From: Desulfospira joergensenii DSM 10085 | GTDB taxonomy: Bacteria > Desulfobacterota > Desulfobacteria > Desulfobacterales > Desulfobacteraceae | Length of the DNA: 64,000 nt | Assembly (NCBI RefSeq): GCF_000420085.1 | Contig: NZ_ATUG01000001.1 | Location: 1,415,223 to 1,479,222, forward strand | Direction of reading: 5' to 3' | In this document: piece by piece, positions 50,104-57,922 of the stretch | Numbering within the stretch: the first letter of the stretch is position 1 | Layout: the number at the start of each line of letters is the position of its first letter | Notes under the pieces: generated by a model | What the model saw: only the letters and a program-made list of their open reading frames with translations | What the model was told of the DNA's origin: nothing | Database searches by the model: none | Program-made: the position numbers and the translations under genes

Positions 50104-51327
50104 ATGGCAACAGACAAATTAGATGCAAGCCTGGAAAAAGAAATAGGTGAGTTGAAGGATGAAGGCCGGGCCAAATCCCGGGAAAGGATCATTGAAGCCT
50201 ATATCCCGCCAAGAGGAGAGTTCGGTCCCAGGTACAGGCTTGCCGGAAGTGACAAAGAATTTATCCGGCTCAACTCCAACTCTTATCTCTCCCTTTCCAA
50301 TCATCCGGACCTGATCCGGGCGGCGGATGAGGCCACCCGTGATTTCGGCGTGGGGCCCGGGGCGGTCCGGTTCATTGACGGGACCTTTGCCCATCATGCA
50401 GCCCTGGAAAAACGGGTGGCCCGATTTGTGGACAAGCCGGCCGCCAAGATCTTTAATTCCGCATATACCTCCAACTGCGGTCTGGCCCTGGCCATTTCAA
50501 ACAAAGCCACCCACTGGATCGGGGATCAGCTCAATCACAACTCCATTATCCGGGCCATGCGGATCTCCAACATTCCCAGCCCCAACAAGGGCATCTTCAA
50601 ACACAACGACATGGATGACCTGAAGCGCTGCCTGGACGAGGTTGGGGAGGATATGGAGCGGGTGGTGGTGATCTTTGACGGCATCTTCAGCATGAGGGGG
50701 GATTATGCTCCCATTGACAAAATTGTCGATATCTGCCGGGACTATGAGGGCAGATTCAGGGACGGGGTGGTAACGGTGGTGGACGATTCCCACGGCATCG
50801 GAGCCTACGGGGACCGGGGCCGGGGCACGGCCGATTATTGCGGGACAACGCCTGACATCATCGTGGGGACATTCGGCAAGGCCTTTGGGGTCAACGGCGG
50901 ATTTATCGCGGCCAGCAATGCCGTTGTTGAGGCTGTCCGGCAAAAGGCAGATACCTATATCTATACCAACCCCTTGAGTGTGGCCGACTGTGCCGCGGCG
51001 GTCAAGGCCCTGGACATCTGCGACAGCGATGCCGGACTGGACCGCCTGGCCCGGCTCAAACAGCGGACCCGGCAGTTCAGGCAGGGGCTTGCCGGCCTGG
51101 GCCTTGAATCCATTGCCGGCCCCCATCCCGTGGTCCCCCTCATGGTCCGGGAAACAGCCAAAACCCATGAACTGGTAAAATATCTGTTTGACAACGGGGT
51201 TCTGGTGGTGGGGCTGACCTTTCCCGTTGTACCCAAAGGGGATGAGACCATCCGGTTCCAGATCAATGCGGCCCATACCGAGGCAGACATCCATTCCGTC
51301 ATTGAATTGTTAAAGAAATTCAAATAG
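50104..51327 (+). CDS. kbl: glycine C-acetyltransferase (2-amino-3-ketobutyrate CoA ligase)
   Basis: 407 residues, PLP enzyme of the alpha-oxoamine synthase family. The Lys that binds PLP is in GTFGKAFGVNGG (about 257-268), preceded by VVDDSHGIGAYG (about 223-234) with the Asp and His that hold the ring. It could on sequence alone be an 8-amino-7-oxononanoate synthase, but linkage with tdh favours cleavage of 2-amino-3-ketobutyrate to glycine and acetyl-CoA. It is a little longer at the N-terminus than E. coli Kbl. Confidence 0.85.
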   Translation: MATDKLDASLEKEIGELKDEGRAKSRERIIEAYIPPRGEFGPRYRLAGSDKEFIRLNSNSYLSLSNHPDLIRAADEATRDFGVGPGAVRFIDGTFAHHAALEKRVARFVDKPAAKIFNSAYTSNCGLALAISNKATHWIGDQLNHNSIIRAMRISNIPSPNKGIFKHNDMDDLKRCLDEVGEDMERVVVIFDGIFSMRGDYAPIDKIVDICRDYEGRFRDGVVTVVDDSHGIGAYGDRGRGTADYCGTTPDIIVGTFGKAFGVNGGFIAASNAVVEAVRQKADTYIYTNPLSVADCAAAVKALDICDSDAGLDRLARLKQRTRQFRQGLAGLGLESIAGPHPVVPLMVRETAKTHELVKYLFDNGVLVVGLTFPVVPKGDETIRFQINAAHTEADIHSVIELLKKFK

Positions 51328-51388
51328 AATAGGTGAAAAGGAAATAGACATTCAATGTTTGAAGCCCTGGCGGCTTTCCATGACGTTC

Positions 51389-51416
51389 GGCTTTAGACTT
51401 TTGGCTTTGGACTTTA
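51389..51416. repeat. inverted repeat, right copy
   Basis: GGCTTTAGACTTTTGGCTTT plus GG (51,389-51,410) is the exact reverse complement of the left copy at 49,667-49,688; it lies 60 bases after the kbl stop. Confidence 0.8.
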
Positions 51417-51437
51417 ATTCTTCAGGCTGATGCTTCC

Positions 51438-51962
51438 ATGGATGATCAAGATATTCTAAAAGGCAAAAGGATCCTGGTGGTGGATGATGAGCCGGACATC
51501 CTGGAAACCATTGAAGAGCTGCTCTTCTTGTGTGAAGTGGTTCCGGCAGCCAGTTTCAGCGAGGCCGTAGCCTGTTTAAAGACCGGCCAATACGATGCCG
51601 CCATCCTCGACATCATGGGAGTTCAGGGATATTCCCTGCTAAAGATCACCAACCGGCTGGACATTCCCTCCCTCATGCTCACCGCCCACGCCCTGACCCC
51701 GGACAATCTAAAGGAATCCCTTGAAAAAGGGGCGGATGCCTATGTGCCCAAGGACAAACTGGTGGATATTTCACTTTTCCTGGCCGATATTCTAACGGCA
51801 AGAAAACAGGGGAAACAGGCCAATTTTACCTGGTTTTCCCTGCTTGACCCTGTGTTTGACAGGTTGTTCGGAACAGATTGGAGAAAAAACGATCCGGATT
51901 TCTGGGATGAGTTTGACGAAAAACAGCTGGATGCCAGGGATGATATCCAGAAAATGGAATGA
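51438..51962 (+). CDS. response regulator, single receiver with C-terminal extension
   Basis: 174 residues: receiver 8-125 with the acidic pair Asp16-Asp17, phospho-Asp58 (AAILDIMGVQG), Thr in LTAHA and Lys in YVPKDKL (the usual K-P is reversed to P-K). Then about 50 residues, rich in Trp and acidic residues (WFSLLDPVFDRLFGTDWRKN), with no DNA-binding domain. Probably signals through protein contact. Convergent with the kinase at 52,005. Confidence 0.85.
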   Translation: MDDQDILKGKRILVVDDEPDILETIEELLFLCEVVPAASFSEAVACLKTGQYDAAILDIMGVQGYSLLKITNRLDIPSLMLTAHALTPDNLKESLEKGADAYVPKDKLVDISLFLADILTARKQGKQANFTWFSLLDPVFDRLFGTDWRKNDPDFWDEFDEKQLDARDDIQKME

Positions 51963-52004
51963 GGTGGATACGGAGAAGGGGACTCTCCACTCCCGGATCT
52001 GACT

Positions 52005-52745
52005 TTAAACGGGAATTTTAACGATAAATTCGGCCCCTTTGCCCCGGTCAGACTCCAGGGCCATGTCCCCGCCCATATCCTTTAAAAGCACCATGACCCC
52101 GGCCAGGCCCAGCCCGTGGCTGCAGATGGCATTTTCAATGGAACCTCCCGTGGTAAAATAGGTTTTAAAGATCTTCTGATGGTCCGAAGGCGCTATTCCC
52201 CTGCCGTCATCCCTTACCCTGAGCACCAGGCGCCTCTCCTTGAGATTCCCCTGGATTTCTATTTGTTCGACCCTGTGCTTTAGGGCGTTGGTCGCCAAAT
52301 TTCTCAGGATCTGCCTGACCTTTGCCGCATCCTGGCGGACAACCGATTCCCAGGTGGCCTTGGTAAATTTGAGTTTCACCCCCACCTGCCTGACCGCCCC
52401 GAGGAGTTCATCATAATCCTGAACCTTGCGGATGATTTCAGCGGCATTGGGGTCGGCCAGATCAAAGACCTCCACCAGCACCGCCCTTACCAGGGAGGAC
52501 ACGGTGAAATCCGAATAGTTCATCACCCCCTCCCTGGACCGGCCCAGTTCCAGGACATCATTGACCAGACGCTGGGAGGTCAGGGTATTTCGGATGATCC
52601 GTTTCAAAACCTTGATCTGTTTGTCCGTAAGCGGCCCATAGGCATCCTGCCGGTTGAGAAGGGACTTGGCCCCGGCGTCAATGACGGAAATGGGCACCTT
52701 TAGATCGTGAATCAGGATCTCGGTCTTGATGGGGGTGTCTGGCAT
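52005..52745 (-). CDS. histidine kinase lacking a sensor domain
   Basis: 246 residues. HisKA starts at once, His13 in EILIHDLKVPISVI, then HATPase with NLATNALKHR (about 149-158), RDDGRGIAPSD (about 178-188) and HGLGLAGVMVLL (about 214-225). There is no N-terminal sensor or membrane segment; input must come from another protein, perhaps the regulator at 51,438 or the kinase at 52,918. The start at 52,745 has AAGGGA upstream, while longer frames overlap the divergent gene's leader. Confidence 0.85.
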   Translation of the reverse strand: MPDTPIKTEILIHDLKVPISVIDAGAKSLLNRQDAYGPLTDKQIKVLKRIIRNTLTSQRLVNDVLELGRSREGVMNYSDFTVSSLVRAVLVEVFDLADPNAAEIIRKVQDYDELLGAVRQVGVKLKFTKATWESVVRQDAAKVRQILRNLATNALKHRVEQIEIQGNLKERRLVLRVRDDGRGIAPSDHQKIFKTYFTTGGSIENAICSHGLGLAGVMVLLKDMGGDMALESDRGKGAEFIVKIPV

Positions 52746-52917
52746 TTTGAATCCCTTAAAATCCTTGCTTTTTCGATCAATGATTTTATATAGTAATCTC
52801 AATTGCCGCAACCGGTTCCATGGTGCAGGCGATCTTACTTTTAACAGCGGAGCGGTTCAAAATTTATCATCATTTATACGGGGATCAACCGGGCTTGTAA
52901 AGTCTTTTGGGGTTTTT

Positions 52918-55302
52918 ATGAAGAAGGACGGGGATGAAGCGGCCTCACTGAAAAAACGGATCAGAGAACTGGAAGAAGAAAACCAGTCCCTGAATAAAAT
53001 CATCCAAACGGCCCCCATCCCCATCTTTGTTCTGGACCGGGATCACAGGATCACCCATTTCAACCGGGCCCTGGAAGAGCTGTCCGGATTTTCCTCCCGG
53101 GAGATGATCGGGACAGATACCCAGTGGAAAGCCTTTTATGCCAAGAAGAGACCGGTCATGGCCGACCTGATCCTTAACCGGTCCTCGGATGATGAAATCC
53201 TGGCCCATTACGGGCTCAAGTACAATAAAAGCATGGCTGGCAAGGGACTGTTTGCTGCCACGGATTTTTTCCCGGATCTAGGACCGGAGGGCCGGTGGCT
53301 CTATTTTACGGCCGCCGCCGTTACCAATTCCAGGGGGGAGATTGCCGGCGCCGTGGAAACCCTCCAGGACGTGACCGAGGAAAAGATCAAGGAGAAGCAG
53401 GTCACCGAACTCTACCGCATCTACCGGCAGATCCTGGAGTTTGTCCCCTATCCCATCGTCGTATATGATGACCATGGACTGGTCTCATACGTGAACCCGG
53501 CCTTTTCCAAGACATTTGGCTGGGCTCTGGACGAACTTTCAGGCAAACCCCTTCCCTTTGTCCCCGAAGATCTGATGCAGGAAACCTATGATATGCTGAA
53601 CCGGTTCAGGGAGAACCGGAAACTGACCCGGTATGAAACCCGTCGCCTGACAAAGGAAGGAGGAATCCTGGATGTGGTGATCTGGGCGGTTTCCCATTCA
53701 GGAGACAAAGAAAGTTCGGCCCAGAACTTTGTCATCCTCAGGGACATCACCGAAGAGAAAAGACTCCAGGCCAATAACCGGACCATCATGAGGATCAGCG
53801 CCGCCCTTCCCGAATACCCTGAACTGGAAGATCTCATGGACTATATCACCCGGGAGGTCAAGGAACTGGTGACCGCGGAAGGGGCCGTGGTCCTTCTCCA
53901 TGACGAGATCAAGGGAGATCTTTTCTTTCTGGGAGCCTCCTACGATGACGCAGGCACGGAAAAAAGGGCAAGAAAAATCCGCTTTGCTCCGGATGAGGTC
54001 CTGGCGGGCAAGGTTCTGAAAACCGGAGAACCGGCCATGGTCAACAATGCCGACGCCACATTAAAGGTCTATCCCGAGCGGGACCGGAAACTGGGGTATG
54101 AGACCCGGTCCATCCTCTGTGTCCCCATCAAAAGCGACTCCCGCATCATCGGCGTGCTCTGCGCCATCAACAAAAAGCTGAGCCTTTTCAACGACAAGGA
54201 CCGGGAGCTCATGACCATGATTGCCGGGACCGTGGCCATCTCCATTGAGAATGCATGGTTCTCCGACGCACTCAAAGATGCCTACCGGGATGTGGCATCC
54301 ATGAACCGGGCCAAGGGCAAGGCCATCAACCACCTTTCCCATGAACTGAAGACCCCGGTGGCCGTCCTGACCGGCTCCCTCCAGATCCTGAGGAAAAAAA
54401 TCTCGGCCCTGCCCGGGGCCGCCCTGGAATCCACCCTGAACCGGATCGAGAGAAACCTGGGCCGCATCGTGGAAATCCAGGAAGAAACCTCGGACATCAT
54501 GGAGAACAAGGGATATTCGGCCCGGGCCATGCTGGTAAAGATGCTGGAAACCTGCCAGGATGAGCTGGAAACCCTGATCGAACACCATCTGGTTTCGGCC
54601 TGCCATGACCCGAAAGCGGCAAACCCGGCCCCCGGCCTACCCCTTGACCAGGTCCTTGACCGGATCAGAAAAATCATTGATCAAGAGTTCGGCCCCAGGG
54701 CCATGACCTACAAGAACATTGATTTCAAAAAGACCCTGGATGAGCTCCTGGAAATCATGGGCCGGGAATTCCATTTCAGAAATTTAGAGATCCGGATTCA
54801 CACGGATGCCCCCCTTCCCGAACTGGTATTCCCAAAAGACGTCTTAAAAAAGATCATGGCCGGGCTCATCAAAAACAGTGTGGAAAACACTCCTGACCTG
54901 GGCCGCATCGAGATCCGGGCCGAGAACCGGAAGAACGGGATCCTGTTCCGGATCCATGACTTTGGTGTGGGCATTGAAGAGGAGGACCAGAAAAGGATCT
55001 TTGAAGGCTTTTTTTCCACCCAGGAGACCCTGTTTTATTCCACCAAGACCCCCTATGAGTTCAATGCCGGAGGAAAGGGAATGGAGCTGCTGCGCATGAA
55101 GCTATTTTCCGAACGCCTGGGATTTACCTTGAACATGGAATCCAAGAGGTGTATCTATCTGATGGAAAATCCCGATGAAGAGTGTCCCGGGGACATCTCC
55201 AGATGCCGGTTCTGCAAGAGCCAGAAAGACTGTCTTGATTCGGGCCACTCCATATTTTCCGTTTTCTTTCCCATGGAAGACTCCGGGGAGAGAAAAGGGT
55301 GA
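52918..55302 (+). CDS. PAS-PAS-GAF histidine kinase with C-terminal cysteine cluster
   Basis: 794 residues, soluble. A short coiled coil (about 8-28), PAS1 (about 30-155), PAS2 (about 170-290; PYPIVVYDDHGLVSYVNPAF), GAF (about 300-455; ILCVPIKSDSRIIGVLCAIN), HisKA with His475 (NHLSHELKTPVAVL), a long insertion, HATPase (LIKNSVENTPDLG, DFGVGIEEED, GGKGMELLRMKLF). After the ATPase core comes a run of five Cys at 745, 756, 763, 766 and 772 (CIYLMENPDEEC, CRFCKSQKDC), which could bind a metal or Fe-S cluster. The ATG at 52,918 has only a weak GGGG before it. Confidence 0.88.
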   Translation: MKKDGDEAASLKKRIRELEEENQSLNKIIQTAPIPIFVLDRDHRITHFNRALEELSGFSSREMIGTDTQWKAFYAKKRPVMADLILNRSSDDEILAHYGLKYNKSMAGKGLFAATDFFPDLGPEGRWLYFTAAAVTNSRGEIAGAVETLQDVTEEKIKEKQVTELYRIYRQILEFVPYPIVVYDDHGLVSYVNPAFSKTFGWALDELSGKPLPFVPEDLMQETYDMLNRFRENRKLTRYETRRLTKEGGILDVVIWAVSHSGDKESSAQNFVILRDITEEKRLQANNRTIMRISAALPEYPELEDLMDYITREVKELVTAEGAVVLLHDEIKGDLFFLGASYDDAGTEKRARKIRFAPDEVLAGKVLKTGEPAMVNNADATLKVYPERDRKLGYETRSILCVPIKSDSRIIGVLCAINKKLSLFNDKDRELMTMIAGTVAISIENAWFSDALKDAYRDVASMNRAKGKAINHLSHELKTPVAVLTGSLQILRKKISALPGAALESTLNRIERNLGRIVEIQEETSDIMENKGYSARAMLVKMLETCQDELETLIEHHLVSACHDPKAANPAPGLPLDQVLDRIRKIIDQEFGPRAMTYKNIDFKKTLDELLEIMGREFHFRNLEIRIHTDAPLPELVFPKDVLKKIMAGLIKNSVENTPDLGRIEIRAENRKNGILFRIHDFGVGIEEEDQKRIFEGFFSTQETLFYSTKTPYEFNAGGKGMELLRMKLFSERLGFTLNMESKRCIYLMENPDEECPGDISRCRFCKSQKDCLDSGHSIFSVFFPMEDSGERKG

Positions 55303-55317
55303 AAAATAAAAAAAACT

Positions 55318-55347
55318 TTGACAAACCAGGGGATTTTCCTCTATTAG
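55318..55347 (+). promoter_or_regulatory. probable promoter of the AMP-dependent ligase gene
   Basis: TTGACA (55,318-55,323), 18-base spacer, TATTAG (55,342-55,347). The candidate operator begins 13 bases after the -10, about at +6, where a repressor would block initiation. Confidence 0.5.
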
Positions 55348-55359
55348 AGGAATTAAGAC

Positions 55360-55373
55360 TGAGCGCTCGTTCT
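55360..55373. promoter_or_regulatory. candidate operator TGAGCGCTCGTTCT
   Basis: Shares 13 bases with the site at 38,860-38,873. Lies between the ligase promoter and its start codon. Confidence 0.5.
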
Positions 55374-55488
55374 GATTTTTGTATGTTGTGCTGACCTAAG
55401 AAAATGAAGATATAAGATTATATACCAGCGATTTGTAAAGACAAACCGATAATTTTATTAATCTATGTGCCGGGAGTACAAGGGGTCC

Positions 55489-56991
55489 ATGAGTCGTCTG
55501 CATGATCTGACATTTTTTGACATCTATGAAAAAAACGGGCGGATTTTCAAAGACAGATGCGCGATTCACTGGGAGGGACAGGACATCTCCCACAAAGCCC
55601 TGCTTACAAAAACCCGGCAGCTGGCATCGGGTCTTGGCAGCCTCAACCTTGAGCCCGGGACCCGAATCGCGGTGCTGGCCAAGAATCATCCCCTTTTTTT
55701 CCATCTTTTCGGTGCCGCATCCGCACTCAACCTCTGCCTGGTTATGATCAACCGGCGCCTGAGTAAGGATGAAATCAGGCATATCATCCAGGACACCACC
55801 CCTGAGCTGATCATCTGCGACAGCGGGATGGCCGGCCTGGCCGCTGATCTGGGTTCGGAGTCCTCCTGGATAAAGCATCAATTTATCATTGACGGCCCGG
55901 ATGAAAACCTGTCCGGCCTCTATACAGACCTCCCGGATTTCTCCTCCGGAAATGCTTTTCCCAAGGACCCCTTTGTCATCATCCATACGGCAGCGGTCCA
56001 GGGGAAACCCCGGGGAGCCGTCCTGAGCCAGGAGAACATTCTCCTGTCCAACCTGCAGGTAATCCGATATTTTAATATCACCGCAGATACAAATCATTTA
56101 AATATCCTGCCCCTCTTTCACATCATGGGGATCAACCTGGGCCTTGCAACTCTTCAGGCCGGGGGCAATAATGTCATTCTTGAAAAGTTTGATTCCCAAA
56201 AAACCATTGATCTTATCCAGGAGCAAAAAGTCAATCTTTTCGGCTCCTTCCCACCCATACTGGCCAACCTTTTAGACGTCATTGACAAGGGTGCCGGCGA
56301 CCTTTCCAGCCTGGAAAAAGTCGCGGGTCTGGACTCCCCCGAAACCATTACCCAATGGGAATCCAAAACAGATTCCAGGTTCTGGACCATGTACGGCCAG
56401 ACCGAGACTTCGGGGCTGATCACCTTTGCTCCATACTTTAGACGACCGGGTTCGGCAGGGGAAATTTCTCCCCTTGCCGATATTCAAATTGCCGATGACT
56501 TTGACAATCTTCTGCCCGTAAATGAAACCGGGGAAATTCTTGTCAAAGGCCCGCTGGTCTTCCAGGGATACTGGAATGCCGCTGAACTGAACGCATTTAC
56601 ATTCAGGGAAGGCTGGCACCATACCGGAGACCTGGGCATGATCGATTCAGACGGTTTCCTGTTCTTCAAAGGCAGGAAAGCGGAAAAAGAACTGATCAAG
56701 CCCGGGGGCGAGAATGTCTTTCCCGCAGAGGTGGAGAAAGCTGTTCTCCGGCACGAGGCTGTGAAAGAAGTCTGCGTCTTCGGCGTGCCTGATCCCAGGT
56801 TCGGAGAGGGCATCAAGGCCGTTGTGAGCCTTCACCCCGGAAAAGATGTGGCCAAAGAGGACCTGATCCAGTTTACAGGGACTCTGATTGCCGGCTATAA
56901 AAAGCCAAGATACCTTGAGTTTACAGAAGAACTTCCCAAATCAGATGACGGGACCATTGACCGGGCAGCCGTAAAGAAAGCGTTCTCCTGA
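55489..56991 (+). CDS. AMP-dependent acyl-CoA ligase (class I adenylate-forming)
   Basis: 500 residues. Activates a carboxylic acid as acyl-AMP and then CoA thioester. The normal P-loop-like motif TSGTTGxPKG is replaced by IIHTAAVQGKPRGAVLSQEN (about 164-183); the later motifs are intact: YGQTETSG (about 302-309), GWHHTGDLG (about 375-383), GRKAEKELIKPGGENVFPAE (about 395-414) and the catalytic Lys near the end (PKSDDGTIDR, with D in place of the usual G-K, so the last Lys is unclear). The start at 55,489 is preferred because AAGGGG is just before it. Substrate unknown; context suggests a fatty or branched acid. Confidence 0.82.
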   Translation: MSRLHDLTFFDIYEKNGRIFKDRCAIHWEGQDISHKALLTKTRQLASGLGSLNLEPGTRIAVLAKNHPLFFHLFGAASALNLCLVMINRRLSKDEIRHIIQDTTPELIICDSGMAGLAADLGSESSWIKHQFIIDGPDENLSGLYTDLPDFSSGNAFPKDPFVIIHTAAVQGKPRGAVLSQENILLSNLQVIRYFNITADTNHLNILPLFHIMGINLGLATLQAGGNNVILEKFDSQKTIDLIQEQKVNLFGSFPPILANLLDVIDKGAGDLSSLEKVAGLDSPETITQWESKTDSRFWTMYGQTETSGLITFAPYFRRPGSAGEISPLADIQIADDFDNLLPVNETGEILVKGPLVFQGYWNAAELNAFTFREGWHHTGDLGMIDSDGFLFFKGRKAEKELIKPGGENVFPAEVEKAVLRHEAVKEVCVFGVPDPRFGEGIKAVVSLHPGKDVAKEDLIQFTGTLIAGYKKPRYLEFTEELPKSDDGTIDRAAVKKAFS

Positions 56992-57022
56992 ACCCTTTTG
57001 TTTTACAGCTCTCCTTTTGTCC

Positions 57023-57051
57023 TTGACACTGAAAATCTGATTTATTATGGG
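57023..57051 (+). promoter_or_regulatory. possible promoter of the liv operon
   Basis: TTGACA (57,023-57,028), 17-base spacer, TATGGG (57,046-57,051). The -10 is weak, the -35 perfect. Confidence 0.5.
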
Positions 57052-57157
57052 TAGAACTGCCACAGCGTGCTGATTTTTCCAAATTCAGCCCGGGCGGATT
57101 TACCCCACAGGACAGGGTCTTCAATTGTTGAACATTTAACACAGGATTGGATTCCAT

Positions 57158-57922
57158 ATGGCTTCGTTAAAGATCTCAGACGTCACCCTCTCCTTTGGCG
57201 GGCTCAAAGCCCTGTCCAATGTGGACATGGATATTGAGCCCGGCCTGATCACCTCCATCATCGGCCCCAACGGTGCGGGAAAAACCAGCATGCTCAACTG
57301 CATATCCGGATTTTACCACCCCACCCGGGGGGAGATCTTCTACAAGGATAAAAAGCTGACCCATGCCTCTCCCCACCAGGTATCCAACATGGGTATTGCC
57401 CGGGCTTTCCAGAACCTGGAACTCTTTTCCGGCCTGTCGGTCCTGGACAACCTGCTCCTGGCCCGGCATCAGAACCTGAAGTACTCCTTTCTCCATGCGG
57501 TTTTTTTCTACGGAAAGGCCTCCCGGGTGGAAGCGGAAAACCGGACCTATGTGGAAGACATCATCGACTTCATGGAATTGGAGCCCTTCCGGAAAAGCCA
57601 TGTGGGAAACCTGAGCTACGGGATCCAGAAAAAAGTGGAAGTGGCAAGGGCACTGACCCTGGCGCCGGACATCCTCCTCCTGGACGAACCCATGGCCGGC
57701 ATGAACATCGAGGAAAAAGAAGACATCGTCCGGTTTGTCATGGATATCCAGAAGGAAAGAAATATCACCGTGATCCTGGTGGAGCACGATCTGGGCGTGG
57801 TCATGGATATTTCCGACAGGATCTATGTGCTGGACTTCGGTGAAGTCATCGGGTCAGGAACCCCGGAAGAGGTGGCCCAGAACCCAAAGGTCATTGAAGC
57901 CTATATCGGGGAGGAAGGATAA
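57158..57922 (+). CDS. livG: branched-chain amino acid ABC transporter ATP-binding protein LivG
   Basis: 254 residues. Walker A GPNGAGKTSM (about 37-46), signature LSYGIQKKVEVARAL (about 151-165), Walker B ILLLDEPMAGMN (about 170-181) and H-loop VEHDLGVVMDI (about 207-217). GIARAFQNLELFSGLSVLDN is typical of LivG and not LivF. Powers uptake with LivF. First gene of the operon; its stop abuts the next ATG. Confidence 0.92.
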   Translation: MASLKISDVTLSFGGLKALSNVDMDIEPGLITSIIGPNGAGKTSMLNCISGFYHPTRGEIFYKDKKLTHASPHQVSNMGIARAFQNLELFSGLSVLDNLLLARHQNLKYSFLHAVFFYGKASRVEAENRTYVEDIIDFMELEPFRKSHVGNLSYGIQKKVEVARALTLAPDILLLDEPMAGMNIEEKEDIVRFVMDIQKERNITVILVEHDLGVVMDISDRIYVLDFGEVIGSGTPEEVAQNPKVIEAYIGEEG

